A DNA stretch of 42,747 nt from an uncultured Rhodospirillales bacterium (GCA_903845065.1 CAIMWH010000017.1:1-42747); one strand, 5' to 3'. Counted from the first letter of the stretch, positions 33,966 to 42,575 are shown. Program-made: numbers and translations. The notes: generated by a model not told the origin, from the letters alone.

Positions 33966-35078
33966 ATGGCCGCCAAGGACAAGAAGGGTGACCGCGGGAG
34001 CGTCATCATCAAGCGCGAGGAGGTCGTCGAGGGCGGCCACCACGGCGGCGCGTGGAAGGTGGCCTACGCCGATTTCGTGACCGCGATGATGGCCTTCTTC
34101 CTGCTGATGTGGCTGATCAACGCCACCACCGAGGAGCAGCGCCGCGGCCTCGCGGATTATTTCACCCCGACCAACGCCATGAGCACCGGCCATTCGGGCA
34201 ACGGCAAGCCGTTCGGTGGGCGCACCCCGTTCGAGGAGGGCGCCATGGTGTCCGATCGCGGCACCCAGGCGATCCGGCCGGGCAAGAACTCCTCGCTCGC
34301 CGCCCCGCTCGACGATCCCGACAGCGAGCAGGCACCTGACGATGTGGACGCCGCCGATACCGCCGGCACATCCGCGGCGACGGCCAGCGGTGCTGGTGGA
34401 CAGGCCACCGCATCGCGGCCCGAGAGCGGGCTGAAAGCACCGGGCGGTGGCCAGGCGGCGGCACAGGCGCAAACGCCGGCCGATGGGCAGCACCTCGCCA
34501 ACAGCGCCAATCCGGCCGCCGCCCGCCTCCTCGATGAAGCCGCCTTCCGGGCCGAACGCGCGCGCCGGGAGCAGGCGGCCTTCGAGCGTGCGGCAAGCCA
34601 GATCCGCGAGGCGATGGCCGCCGACCCGGCGCTGGCCGCCGTCGCTAACCAACTCAGCATCGACCAGACCCCGGAGGGCTTGCGCATCCAGTTGCTTGAC
34701 GAGGAACGCCAGCCGATGTTCGCCACCGGCTCGGCCGCCCCCAACGAGCGCGCCAGGCTGGTGCTGCTGAAAATCGCCCCGGTGCTGGCGAAATTGCCGG
34801 AAGACGTGGCGATCGCCGGCCACACCGATGCGGCACCATTCCGGGGCGATGGCAAGACCAATTGGGAACTCTCCGCCGAACGCGCCAACGCGACGCGGCG
34901 CCTGCTGGTGGAGGCCGGCCTGCAGGAGGGGCGCCTGCGCCGGGTGAGCGGCAATGCCGATCGGGACCCGCTGTTGCCCGCCGACCCCATGGCCGCCGCC
35001 AACCGGCGCATCGCCATCGTGGTGCTGCGCAGCGAGGCCCCGCCCATCACCCCACCAGGGCGTGTCGCCGCGCCATGA
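33966..35078 (+). CDS. motB: Flagellar motor stator protein MotB
   Basis: A 370-aa inner-membrane protein that anchors the stator to peptidoglycan. The N-terminal cytoplasmic segment is followed by the single helix YADFVTAMMAFFLLMWLINAT, with the proton-binding Asp36. Residues about 100-195 form an Ala/Pro/Gly-rich low-complexity linker. The C-terminal OmpA-like peptidoglycan-binding domain shows GHTDAAPF, NWELSAERANATRR and NRRIAIVVL. ATG 33966 follows GGAG. Its ATGA overlaps the motA start. The gene precedes motA, the reverse of the common motA-motB order, and no other flagellar gene lies in the window. A small hairpin (33939-33952) lies just upstream of the RBS. Confidence 0.93.
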   Translation: MAAKDKKGDRGSVIIKREEVVEGGHHGGAWKVAYADFVTAMMAFFLLMWLINATTEEQRRGLADYFTPTNAMSTGHSGNGKPFGGRTPFEEGAMVSDRGTQAIRPGKNSSLAAPLDDPDSEQAPDDVDAADTAGTSAATASGAGGQATASRPESGLKAPGGGQAAAQAQTPADGQHLANSANPAAARLLDEAAFRAERARREQAAFERAASQIREAMAADPALAAVANQLSIDQTPEGLRIQLLDEERQPMFATGSAAPNERARLVLLKIAPVLAKLPEDVAIAGHTDAAPFRGDGKTNWELSAERANATRRLLVEAGLQEGRLRRVSGNADRDPLLPADPMAAANRRIAIVVLRSEAPPITPPGRVAAP

Positions 35079-35941
35079 CCACCATTGGGGGACTGATCTT
35101 CGTGCTGGTCTGCGTCTTCGGCAGCTACATGCTGGCCGGCGGCCACATGGAGCCGCTGCTCGAAGCCCTGCCGCACGAAATGATGACCATCGGCGGCGCC
35201 GCGGTCGGCACCTTCATCATGGCCAACAGCATCCATGACGTGAAACACACGCTGGGTGGCGTCGGCAAAACATTGAAGGGCGCCAGCTACAAAAAGTCGG
35301 ACTATATCGACCTGCTGAGCCTGCTCTATTTCTTCGTCCGCCTCGCCAGCACCAAGGGTTCGATGGCGCTCGAACCTCATATCGAGAAGCCGGCCGACAG
35401 CGTTGCCTTCCAGAAGTTCCCCAAGCTGCTGAAGAACCATCATATCTGCGCGATGATCTGCGACTACCTGCGCATGATCGGCATGAACGCGGACGATCCC
35501 AACCAGATCGAGGACGTGATGGCGCGGGAAATCAAGAAGACCCTCAACGAGGAGCTGCACAGCTCGCACGCGCTGCAAACCATGGCAGATGGATTGCCGG
35601 CGCTCGGCATCGTGGCGGCGGTGCTGGGCGTCATCAAGACCATGGGGCATATCAATGAGCCGCCCTCGGTGCTGGGCGCGATGATCGGCAGCGCCCTGGT
35701 CGGCACCTTCCTTGGCATCTTGCTCGCCTATGGCGTGGTGGCCCCGATGGCCGGGCGGCTGAAGGCGGTGATCGAGGAGGAGGGCAAGTATTTTGACGTG
35801 ATCCGCGCCGTGCTGGTGACGCACCTGCATGGCAACGCGCCGCAGGTGAGTGTGGAAACCGGCCGCAAGATGGCGCCCAATCAACACATGCCGAGCTTCG
35901 AGGAACTGGAAACCGCGGTGCAGAACCTGCAAATTGCCTGA
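35075..35941 (+). CDS. motA: Flagellar motor stator protein MotA
   Basis: A 288-aa proton-channel subunit of the stator. Two N-terminal helices (about 1-20 and 33-50), a large cytoplasmic loop with charged rotor-contacting residues (HIEKPADSVAFQKFPKLLKN), then two helices around LPALGIVAAVLGVIKTMG, which carries the conserved proline, and LVGTFLGILLAYGVVAPMAGRL. The C-terminal KYFDVIRAVLVTHLHGNAP is typical of the MotA branch rather than PomA. ATG 35075 overlaps the motB stop (ATGA), ensuring coupled synthesis of the two subunits. Confidence 0.93.
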   Translation: MTTIGGLIFVLVCVFGSYMLAGGHMEPLLEALPHEMMTIGGAAVGTFIMANSIHDVKHTLGGVGKTLKGASYKKSDYIDLLSLLYFFVRLASTKGSMALEPHIEKPADSVAFQKFPKLLKNHHICAMICDYLRMIGMNADDPNQIEDVMAREIKKTLNEELHSSHALQTMADGLPALGIVAAVLGVIKTMGHINEPPSVLGAMIGSALVGTFLGILLAYGVVAPMAGRLKAVIEEEGKYFDVIRAVLVTHLHGNAPQVSVETGRKMAPNQHMPSFEELETAVQNLQIA

Positions 35942-35986
35942 TCGCACCATTGACGGACCGCCGACCGCACGGCTAAGCGCCGCACC

Positions 35987-36430
35987 ATGGCAAATGACGA
36001 TGTATCTCCGCCCGCCCATGTGTCGACCGATCTGCGTGGCCGGTCCTCGCCGTTTCACGACCTGCTCGGCTTTCGCATGACGGAATGGCGCGCCGGCCAT
36101 TGCGTGATCGAGTGCGAGATCGGTGACCGCCACATGAACCGCAACAATGCGGTGCATGGCGGCGTGCTGATGGCGTTGCTGGATGAGGCGGCGGCGGCGG
36201 CCGGGGTCTGGAGCGCCGGCAATGTCGCGCGGCGCTCGGTGACGGTCGATCTTACCACATCCTTCGTGGGGCGGGCAGGTGCCGGGCGGCTGACCGCGAC
36301 TGGCACCATGATCGGGCACGGACGGCAGATCTTCTTTTGCCGCAGCGAAGTGCGTGACGCCGCCGGAGCGCTGGTGGCGGCGGCTTCCAGCACCCATCGC
36401 TGGCGGACGGAGCGGGCCCCGCCGGTGTGA
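35987..36430 (+). CDS. PaaI-type hotdog-fold thioesterase
   Basis: A 147-aa single hotdog domain. The signature is RHMNRNNAVHGGVLMALLDEAAAAA, in which the Asn and the HGG that follow plus the Asp/Glu of the central helix form the acyl-CoA thioesterase site; VTVDLTTSFVGRAGAGRLTATG is the second strand set. It would hydrolyse a short, medium-chain or aromatic acyl-CoA. ATG 35987 is 45 bp after motA, with no obvious functional link to motility. It converges on the unknown gene at 36444 with 13 bp between stops. Confidence 0.9.
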   Translation: MANDDVSPPAHVSTDLRGRSSPFHDLLGFRMTEWRAGHCVIECEIGDRHMNRNNAVHGGVLMALLDEAAAAAGVWSAGNVARRSVTVDLTTSFVGRAGAGRLTATGTMIGHGRQIFFCRSEVRDAAGALVAAASSTHRWRTERAPPV

Positions 36431-36443
36431 TGGGGCCGCTGCC

Positions 36444-37691
36444 TCAGCCCGGGAAGGCGGCGATGGCGGCCTCGGGGCCGAGGAGGATTTCGATCAGGCG
36501 GATGCGATCGATCATGGTCTGCACCAATTCGCCCTGCTTGGGTCGCAACTCGGTGGCTGCGCCCTTCAGTTGCCGGTCGTAGTGTTCAGCCCCGCCGAGG
36601 CGGCGGGCGATGACTTCGAAGCGTCGCAGGTCGCGCGCGGAGGCCTCCATGCTGGCGATCTGATGGTCATCCGCCTCGGCGATCATGGCGGCCGGGTGCA
36701 GGATGTGGGTTTCCATGGCGGTGGAGAATTGCTTGCGGCTGGCGGTATCGATGCCCAGGCGGAGCTGCGCGATGCGTGCCTTGCGGCTTGGCCGCTGGTT
36801 GCACTGGGCGTCAAGATCCTCCAGCACGGCCACCAAATGACGCAGCGCTGTGCTGGCCTGATCTAGCCGTTGCAGTTGGCCGGCGGTGAGTTCGAGCCCA
36901 TCGATCGTCGCATCGATGGCGCGGTCAACCGCGTTGCGTAGCGCCGGGTCACCCTGCCGGGCGGCGATGTCATCGGCGATGAAGAACACCTGGTCCGCCC
37001 GGGGCAGGCGTTCGGCGAGCAGCGCGGTGAGGGCGGCGAAGGCGCCAGGCCCATCGGTGACGATGGATTGCAGCAGCAGGTCGAGGTCCCGCCGCCGGGT
37101 GGCTTCACCCTCGGTGCCGAGCTGTGTGACGTGCTGAAGCCGGGCCGCGTGGAGCAGAATGGGTGCTGCGATATCGACGATGGTGCGAAAATCAGCCGGC
37201 TGCAGGCCTGTGGCGTCCACCCAGTTCGGCGGGACAGTCGCGCTTGCCAACAGGGTGCCGCCCTCGCCCCACAGCGCCGGACCGGTCTCGGCGATTTGCC
37301 GATCATGCTCGGTGGACAGGCCAACCAATGCACGGTCGATCTCGGCGGCCTGGTCGGTCATCGCCGCGCGGACAAGGCGCGCGAGCGGCAGCAGCACGCT
37401 GCGCGGCACGGCAAGGGCATCGCGCCGCCAGGCCGAGGGCGCGACGATGAGGGGGTCCAGCGGCAGGAATAGCAGCCGGGTGAAGGACAGCGGCCGCACC
37501 GGGTGCAGTATCGCGAGGCGTGGGCGCAGGGCGGTGATGAACTGGTCCGCCTCGCCGCGCGCGGGCAGGGCGTCCACCATCGCGACCACTTGGAGGATTT
37601 GCTGATCCCGTGCGCCGAGCAGATCGTGTTGGAGGGCGCGCAATTGCGGGCGCGCGAGGCCGATTGGGGTATCGTCAAGCTGTCCGCTCAT
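36444..37691 (-). CDS. Unknown protein B of a coupled two-gene unit
   Basis: I do not recognise this 415-aa protein. It is soluble, without signal peptide or membrane segment, and looks almost wholly helical. An N-terminal block (about 55-110) reads LHPVRPLSFTRLLFLPLDPLIV and then PRSVLLPLARLV, which looks like a conserved core; I believe similar blocks occur in alphaproteobacterial proteins of unknown function but cannot name a family. The rest is long amphipathic helices rich in Ala, Leu, Arg and Asp, with AERLPRADQVFFIADDIAA in the middle. No nucleotide-binding or catalytic motif is visible. ATG 37691 overlaps the stop of the upstream gene (ATGA), so the two proteins are co-translated and probably interact. 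Confidence 0.75.
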   Translation of the reverse strand: MSGQLDDTPIGLARPQLRALQHDLLGARDQQILQVVAMVDALPARGEADQFITALRPRLAILHPVRPLSFTRLLFLPLDPLIVAPSAWRRDALAVPRSVLLPLARLVRAAMTDQAAEIDRALVGLSTEHDRQIAETGPALWGEGGTLLASATVPPNWVDATGLQPADFRTIVDIAAPILLHAARLQHVTQLGTEGEATRRRDLDLLLQSIVTDGPGAFAALTALLAERLPRADQVFFIADDIAARQGDPALRNAVDRAIDATIDGLELTAGQLQRLDQASTALRHLVAVLEDLDAQCNQRPSRKARIAQLRLGIDTASRKQFSTAMETHILHPAAMIAEADDHQIASMEASARDLRRFEVIARRLGGAEHYDRQLKGAATELRPKQGELVQTMIDRIRLIEILLGPEAAIAAFPG

Positions 37692-38854
37692 CCGGCGTGC
37701 TCCAGAACAGCTTCGTTGCGCCCGATCAGATCGACGACACAGCGCCCGGTCCGCCAATCCTCCAGTAGGACGACCTTGCGGCGGTGGCGTTGCAGGTCGG
37801 CGTCGATATTCAGTTGATGCCCAACCCAGGTGCCGATCTCGCGCGGGAGTGCCGGCACCAGGTTGCTCATGTCTCCCAATGTTACCTCCACGCCCTGGTG
37901 CGGCGGCGCGGTTTCCCACAGGGCGGCAATCCGGTCCCAGCCATCCAGCAGCCAGTCGGAGCGCGCCAGCGCGGTGGCGAGCGCATCGGGTTCGACGATC
38001 CATTTTCGCAACAGGATGGTGACATCCGCCGCGAGGCTGGCCGCGTCGGCGATGATGACCCGGGCGCACGTCACGGTCAGGTCAATGGCACCGGCAATCA
38101 GGTCGGCCTCCTGCACCGTGTCACCGCTGCGGGTTTCCATGACGCCTTGCAGCGCGGCGCGCACCCGCAGCAGGCGGGCGAGCAGCAGGGGGACGCGGGC
38201 GTTGGCAGCCGAGCGGCCGATGCCGACGCCGGTGAACAGGGTGGCCAGTTGTTCCAGGGCGGCGGCAATCGCCTCGGGCGTGCGGCCGAACTCGGGGGCG
38301 ATGCGGGCAATGGCGCGGCGCGCACGGCGCTCAAGGGCCGCCGGCTGCTCGCGCTCCGGCGGCAGCGCGCTTTCGCCGGGAGGCTCAGCGCGCCGCACCA
38401 AGCCGAGTAGCAGTTCGAAATTGGCGGTCAGGCTGGCGTTGCGATCAGCCTGGTCGGCGGCGCGGGCGGCGGCGGCAACCCCGCGGCCCGCGAACCCGAG
38501 GGACGCGGTGTCACGCACGGCTTTGCGAATGGTGCTGGGTGTTGCGCCCTGCACGGTGGCGATGTTGGCGGTCAATCGCGCATCATGCACGGTGGGGCGG
38601 CACAACGCGGAGATATCCTGCCATGGCAGGATATAGACGCCGCGGCCGCCCGAGGGGTTCGGCACGATCAGTTCCATGGCCACCCGCCCACCCGGGCGGG
38701 CCCGGGTGCCGGCGAGCATCGGCGTGGTGAACGGCACCGCGATGCCGCGCTCGAGGAACGTGCTGGGCAGAAAATCCTGCACCGGCGGCGGCAGATTTCG
38801 ATCGGGTGCGCTATGGCTCGTCACATGGGTGGCCTGCGGTTTCGCGGCCATCAT
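37688..38854 (-). CDS. Unknown protein A of a coupled two-gene unit
   Basis: I do not recognise this 388-aa protein. An N-terminal domain (about 25-100) contains FLERGIAVPFTTPMLAGTRAR, PNPSGGRGVYILPW and a conserved-looking LCRPTVHDARL, and seems beta-rich; from about residue 105 the protein is helical, with TPSTIRKAVRDTASLGFAGRG and a long Ala/Arg-rich part. A C-terminal LLEDWRTGRCVVDLIGRNEAVL may be a separate small element. No membrane helix or signal peptide is seen. ATG 38854 (or 38851) is the first ATG in frame; a GTG at 38893 would add 13 residues. No clear RBS is visible. It lies 55 bp downstream of the DNA glycosylase gene and overlaps protein B by 4 bp. Confidence 0.7.
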   Translation of the reverse strand: MMAAKPQATHVTSHSAPDRNLPPPVQDFLPSTFLERGIAVPFTTPMLAGTRARPGGRVAMELIVPNPSGGRGVYILPWQDISALCRPTVHDARLTANIATVQGATPSTIRKAVRDTASLGFAGRGVAAAARAADQADRNASLTANFELLLGLVRRAEPPGESALPPEREQPAALERRARRAIARIAPEFGRTPEAIAAALEQLATLFTGVGIGRSAANARVPLLLARLLRVRAALQGVMETRSGDTVQEADLIAGAIDLTVTCARVIIADAASLAADVTILLRKWIVEPDALATALARSDWLLDGWDRIAALWETAPPHQGVEVTLGDMSNLVPALPREIGTWVGHQLNIDADLQRHRRKVVLLEDWRTGRCVVDLIGRNEAVLEHAG

Positions 38855-38909
38855 GTGGGGGATTGGTGAACATAACGTTGCCGGGCAGCGCACTGCATGC
38901 GCGCGGTGC

Positions 38910-39563
38910 TCAGGCCGCGGGCAGGTCGTCCATCGCCGGGCGGCCGGTCAGGTGCCGCCAATGGTGCCACAGCAATCGTGCCGCGAGCGAGCGGTAGGGG
39001 TGCCAGGCCGCGGCCAAAGCGCGCAGCTCCGGGGTTTTGGGGCGCGCCGCAAGCCCCCGCAGATCGGTCAGCGCGGCGGCCAGGGCGAGGTCACCGGCGG
39101 GGAAAACGTCAATCCGTTCCAGCGCGAACAGCAGGTAGACCTCGGCCGTCCATGGCCCCAGGCCACGCACCGCGCAGATCGCGGCGATCGCCGCGTCATC
39201 ATCCATGCCGGCGATGCGGGCATCGTCGAGCCGTCCCTCGGCATAGGCGGCGGCGAGGGAACGGGAATGCGAAACCTTGGGGCGCGACAGCCCGGCATCG
39301 CGCAGATCGGCCTCGTCGAGCGCCAGCAATCCCTCCGGCGTCAGCGCGCCGGGGAGCGCCGCGAGGCGACGCCAGATCGCGGCGGCGGCCTGGTTGCTGA
39401 TCTGCTGGCCCATGATGGCCTGCAACAACCCGGGGAACCCCGGCGTGCGCCGCCGCCACGGCAGCGGGCCGGCAGCGGGCTCGATGCGCGCAAGATCAGC
39501 ATGGGCCGCGGCGAGGTGGTCAAGCCCGGCACGTGCGGCTGGGGGAGGGGGATGATCGCTCAC
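38910..39563 (-). CDS. DNA-3-methyladenine glycosylase II (AlkA-type, HhH-GPD)
   Basis: Base-excision repair glycosylase of 217 aa from the GTG at 39563 (an ATG at 39605 would add 14 residues and run into the two-component promoter region). It removes alkylated purines from DNA. The HhH-GPD core is clear: FPGLLQAIMGQQISNQAAAAIWRR, the hairpin AVRGLGPWTAEVYLLFAL, and the catalytic Asp in DVFPAGDLALAAAL. It lacks the N-terminal domain of E. coli AlkA, as short bacterial homologues do. It is the first gene before the unknown pair 37688-38854 and 36444-37691 on the same strand and is divergent from the OmpR-type regulator. Confidence 0.88.
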   Translation of the reverse strand: MSDHPPPPAARAGLDHLAAAHADLARIEPAAGPLPWRRRTPGFPGLLQAIMGQQISNQAAAAIWRRLAALPGALTPEGLLALDEADLRDAGLSRPKVSHSRSLAAAYAEGRLDDARIAGMDDDAAIAAICAVRGLGPWTAEVYLLFALERIDVFPAGDLALAAALTDLRGLAARPKTPELRALAAAWHPYRSLAARLLWHHWRHLTGRPAMDDLPAA

Positions 39564-39583
39564 GGGCGCACAAGTGAACCGTA

Positions 39584-39634
39584 TTGCAACCGAGTGCAAC
39601 GGCACTGCGCAATCGCCTGCTTCTCGTCTATAGT
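39584..39634 (+). promoter_or_regulatory. Candidate regulator-bound promoter of the two-component operon
   Basis: TTGCAAC at 39584-39590 is repeated as GTGCAAC at 39594-39600, a 10-bp step, and TGCGCA follows at 39606-39611. Head-to-tail repeats one helical turn apart are the usual target of OmpR-family regulators. A good -10, TATAGT, is at 39629-39634; 17 bp upstream the -35 position holds only TGCGCA, a poor match overlapped by the third repeat, as in activator-dependent promoters. The start would fall near 39641. Confidence 0.45.
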
Positions 39635-39640
39635 CATCAA

Positions 39641-40384
39641 ATGCTGACCGTTCCTCATGGCAGTGTGGCTGCCCCCATTGTGATGCCCCATCTTCTCATC
39701 ATCGATGACGATCGCGAAATTCGCGACCTGGTTGCCCTGTTCCTGGAGCGCGAGGGCTTTCGCGTCACCACCGCGCGAGATGCGCGCGAGGCGCGGCGCC
39801 TGTTCCAGAGCAGCGAATTCGACCTCATCGTGCTCGACCTGATGATGCCGGGCGAGAGCGGGCTCGATTTCATGCGCTGGCTGCGCACCGAGTCGCCGCT
39901 GCCGGTGGTGATGCTGACGGCGCTGGCCGAGGATTCCGACCGTATTTCTGGCCTCGAACTCGGGGCGGATGACTATCTCGCCAAGCCGTTCAACCCGCGC
40001 GAACTGCTCGCCCGCATCCGCGCCGTGCTGCGCCGCAGCGGCGAGCGGCCGACCGAGGCCTCCGCCCGCTTCATCCATTTCGCCGGCTGGATGCTCGATC
40101 CGGTGCGCCGCCGCCTGCTCAACCCTGATGGGGTGGAGGTGGCGTTAACCGGCGGCGAGTTCGAACTGCTCACCACGCTGGTGGAGCGCGCCAACCGGGT
40201 GCTGACCCGTGACATGCTGCTCGAACTGCTGCGCGGCCGGCAGGCCGGGCCGTTCGACCGCGCCATCGATGTCGCGATCAGCCGCCTGCGCCGTAAGCTT
40301 GAGGACAGCGGCCGCCAGGCGCAACTGATCAAAACGGTGCGCGGCGGCGGCTACGTGCTGGCTGCTGAAGTCAAACGTCAGTGA
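39641..40384 (+). CDS. OmpR-family response regulator
   Basis: A 247-aa two-component response regulator. The receiver domain has Asp22/Asp23 in LLIIDDDREIRDL, the phosphoacceptor Asp66 in DLIVLDLMMPGESG, Thr93 (MLTAL) and Lys115 (LAKPFNPRELLARI). The C-terminal winged-helix DNA-binding domain shows LTGGEFELLTTLVERANRVLTRDMLLELL, DRAIDVAISRLRRKLED and IKTVRGGGYVL. ATG 39641 is used, though ATG 39683 just before the first strand is possible; neither has an RBS. The stop overlaps the kinase start (GTGA), so it is co-translated with its cognate sensor. Confidence 0.93.
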   Translation: MLTVPHGSVAAPIVMPHLLIIDDDREIRDLVALFLEREGFRVTTARDAREARRLFQSSEFDLIVLDLMMPGESGLDFMRWLRTESPLPVVMLTALAEDSDRISGLELGADDYLAKPFNPRELLARIRAVLRRSGERPTEASARFIHFAGWMLDPVRRRLLNPDGVEVALTGGEFELLTTLVERANRVLTRDMLLELLRGRQAGPFDRAIDVAISRLRRKLEDSGRQAQLIKTVRGGGYVLAAEVKRQ

Positions 40385-41736
40385 AACTGGCACTCTGGCC
40401 GCGCACGCTCGCGGCCAGAACCGCCCTGGTGCTGCTGATCGGCCTCGCGCTGGTGCAGGCGGCCGGGTTGACCATCCACGCCTTTGACCGGCTGGACCTC
40501 CAGCGCCTCGCCCAGGTGCATGATGCGGCGCAGCGGGCGATCGATCTCTATCGCGGCTTTGCCACCATCACGCCCGATGCGCGGGCCCGCGCGATCGCGG
40601 ACGTGGTGCCCGTCGAGGACCAGACGCTGGCGCTGTCGGACTGGCCGCCGCAGGATGTGCTGGCGCCGGCGCCGCCCGGCTTGCAACGGCAGTTGATGGC
40701 CGAATTGCAACTGGTGCCGATCCCGCGGCCGATGCGCCCGCGGGATATCGTGCTGCTCGGCGGCGGCGGTGACAGCGAGGGTCTGCTGGCGATCGGCCTG
40801 CGCTTCCCCGACGGCGCCTGGCTCAACCTGCGGGTGGAACTGCCCACGCCGCGGCCGTGGCATTCCACCGCGTTCCTGCTGGCGTTCCTGCTGATGACCG
40901 TCGCGGCCGGGGCTATGACGCTGTGGGCCGTTCGGTGGTTGACCCTGCCGGTGACAATGCTGGCCCACGCCGCCGAACAACTCGGCCGCGATGTGAACGC
41001 CCCCCCTCTGCCCGAGGAAGGGCCGGCCGAAGTGGCCACCGCGGCGGCGGCGTTCAACACCATGGCCGCGCGCATCCGCCGCTTCGTGCAGGATCGCACC
41101 CTGATGCTGACCGCCATCGGGCATGACCTGCGCACCCCGATCACCCGGCTGCGCCTGCGCGCCGAATTCGTCGAGGACGCCCGCCAGCGCGGCCGCATGT
41201 TGGCCGACCTCGATGAGCTGGAGGCAATGGTGAACGCCACGCTGACATTCGGCCGGGACGCCGCGGTGGGCGAGGCGGTGGCGCGGCTCGATCTCGCCGA
41301 ACTGCTGCGCACCATCCTCGACGAAGCAGGCGATGCCTACCCCGACCACGCCGCCCGGATCAGCCTGGAAGGGCCCGAGCACCTCACCGTCACCGCCCGG
41401 CCGCTCGGCCTCAAACGGGCGCTGACCAACCTGGTCGTCAACGCCGTCCTCTACGGCAACGCCGCCCATGTCCGCCTCGCCGTGCCGGTGGTGACGCAGG
41501 GGGGCGAGATCGTGACCATCACCATCGACGATGACGGTCCCGGCATTGCGCCCGACCAGATCGAGCGCATGTTCCAGCCGTTCCAGCGCTTGGAGGAAAG
41601 CCGCAGCCGGGAAACCGGCGGGATCGGTCTCGGCCTGCCGATCGCCCGCAACATCCTGCGGGCCCATGGCGGCGACGTCACCATCGAGAACCGCGCGGAC
41701 GGCGGCTTGCGGGTAAGGGTGGTGCTGCCGGTATAG
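40381..41736 (+). CDS. EnvZ-like sensor histidine kinase
   Basis: Membrane histidine kinase of 451 aa. Helix 1 is at about 12-33, a periplasmic sensor of about 130 residues follows, and helix 2 is at about 162-185. HAMP (about 186-240) leads to the H-box LTAIGHDLRTPITRLRLRAEF with His248, in the HDLRTP form typical of EnvZ. The ATP-binding domain has the N-box LKRALTNLVVNAVLYG, G1 DDDGPGIAP, F-box MFQPFQRLEES and G2 GGIGLGLPIARNI. GTG 40381 overlaps the regulator stop. The signal is unknown; the family commonly senses envelope or osmotic conditions. Confidence 0.93.
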   Translation: MKLALWPRTLAARTALVLLIGLALVQAAGLTIHAFDRLDLQRLAQVHDAAQRAIDLYRGFATITPDARARAIADVVPVEDQTLALSDWPPQDVLAPAPPGLQRQLMAELQLVPIPRPMRPRDIVLLGGGGDSEGLLAIGLRFPDGAWLNLRVELPTPRPWHSTAFLLAFLLMTVAAGAMTLWAVRWLTLPVTMLAHAAEQLGRDVNAPPLPEEGPAEVATAAAAFNTMAARIRRFVQDRTLMLTAIGHDLRTPITRLRLRAEFVEDARQRGRMLADLDELEAMVNATLTFGRDAAVGEAVARLDLAELLRTILDEAGDAYPDHAARISLEGPEHLTVTARPLGLKRALTNLVVNAVLYGNAAHVRLAVPVVTQGGEIVTITIDDDGPGIAPDQIERMFQPFQRLEESRSRETGGIGLGLPIARNILRAHGGDVTIENRADGGLRVRVVLPV

Positions 41737-41752
41737 CGCGGATCGGCGAGAT

Positions 41753-42490
41753 TCAGACGTGCTGGCCGCCATTGATGTGCAGTTCGGCGCCGTTCACGTA
41801 GCTGGCGGACTCGCTGCACAGATAGAAGATCGCGTCCGCCACCTCATCGGGCCGGCCGAGGCGGCGCATCGGCACCTCGCGGTCGGCGAATTCCCGGGTG
41901 CCCGGGGAGAGGATCGCAGTATCGATCTCGCCCGGCGAAATCGCGTTGACGCGGATGCCGCGCGGGGCGAACTCGTTGGCCATCTCGCGCGTCAAGGCGG
42001 CGAGCCCCGCCTTGGAGGCCGCGTAGGCGGAGCCGGCATAGGGGTGCACGCGCGACCCGGCGATGGAGGTGACGTTCACGATCGCCCCGCCGCCGGCGAG
42101 GTTGTCGATCAACCCGCGGGCCAGCAGCGCCACCGAGAACAGGTTGACGCTGAACACTGCAAGCCATGTCGCCGCATCGCTCTGCAAAACGCCGAGGCGG
42201 GTGCCGCCGGTGCCTTTCGGCGAGATACCGGCATTGTTCACCAGGGCGTCCAGCTTGCCGTCGGGCAGGCGGTCCTGCATTTCAGCAATGATGTGCGGCA
42301 TGCTGTCGATGGCGCCGAGATCGGCCTGGATATGATCCTCCGGGCCGCCCAGCCAGGGGCAGCGCGGCGAAAAGGCCTGGCGCGAAACGGTGATCACCCG
42401 CCACCCGGCATCGGCGAAAATGCGGCCGGTCGCGTGGCCGATGCCACGGCTGGCGCCGGTGAGCACGAGGATTTTCTGGCGTTCTGTCAT
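41753..42490 (-). CDS. SDR-family oxidoreductase
   Basis: Classical short-chain dehydrogenase of 245 aa. Motifs: cofactor loop TGASRGIG (11-18), NNAG (85-88), and the catalytic Asn116, Ser142, Tyr156 and Lys160 (YAASK). The C-terminal NAISPGEIDTAI, PMRRLGRPDEVA and SASYVNGAELHINGG are typical of FabG-like members. It converges on the sensor kinase gene with 16 bp between stops. An upstream partner, the hydroxyacid dehydrogenase at the window end, lies 94 bp away on the same strand. The substrate cannot be predicted. Confidence 0.92.
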   Translation of the reverse strand: MTERQKILVLTGASRGIGHATGRIFADAGWRVITVSRQAFSPRCPWLGGPEDHIQADLGAIDSMPHIIAEMQDRLPDGKLDALVNNAGISPKGTGGTRLGVLQSDAATWLAVFSVNLFSVALLARGLIDNLAGGGAIVNVTSIAGSRVHPYAGSAYAASKAGLAALTREMANEFAPRGIRVNAISPGEIDTAILSPGTREFADREVPMRRLGRPDEVADAIFYLCSESASYVNGAELHINGGQHV

Positions 42491-42548
42491 GGCGCGATCA
42501 TCGGCCGTTCAGCCCGCGGATACAAGACAAGCTATATCAACCCGGACG

Positions 42549-42575
42549 CCGTCACGCCGTTGGCCGGCGTGACGG
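42549..42575 (-). terminator. Hairpin downstream of the hydroxyacid dehydrogenase
   Basis: CCGTCACGCC and GGCGTGACGG form 10-bp perfect arms around a 7-nt loop, 9 bp beyond the stop codon of the truncated D-2-hydroxyacid dehydrogenase gene (minus strand). No T-run follows, so termination is likely but not canonical; it separates that gene from the SDR gene. Confidence 0.5.

Noticed and set aside
42549-42575. Hairpin as an intergenic repeat or attachment site
   Set aside because: It is a single simple stem next to a stop codon with no second copy in the window, so a transcript-end role is more economical.
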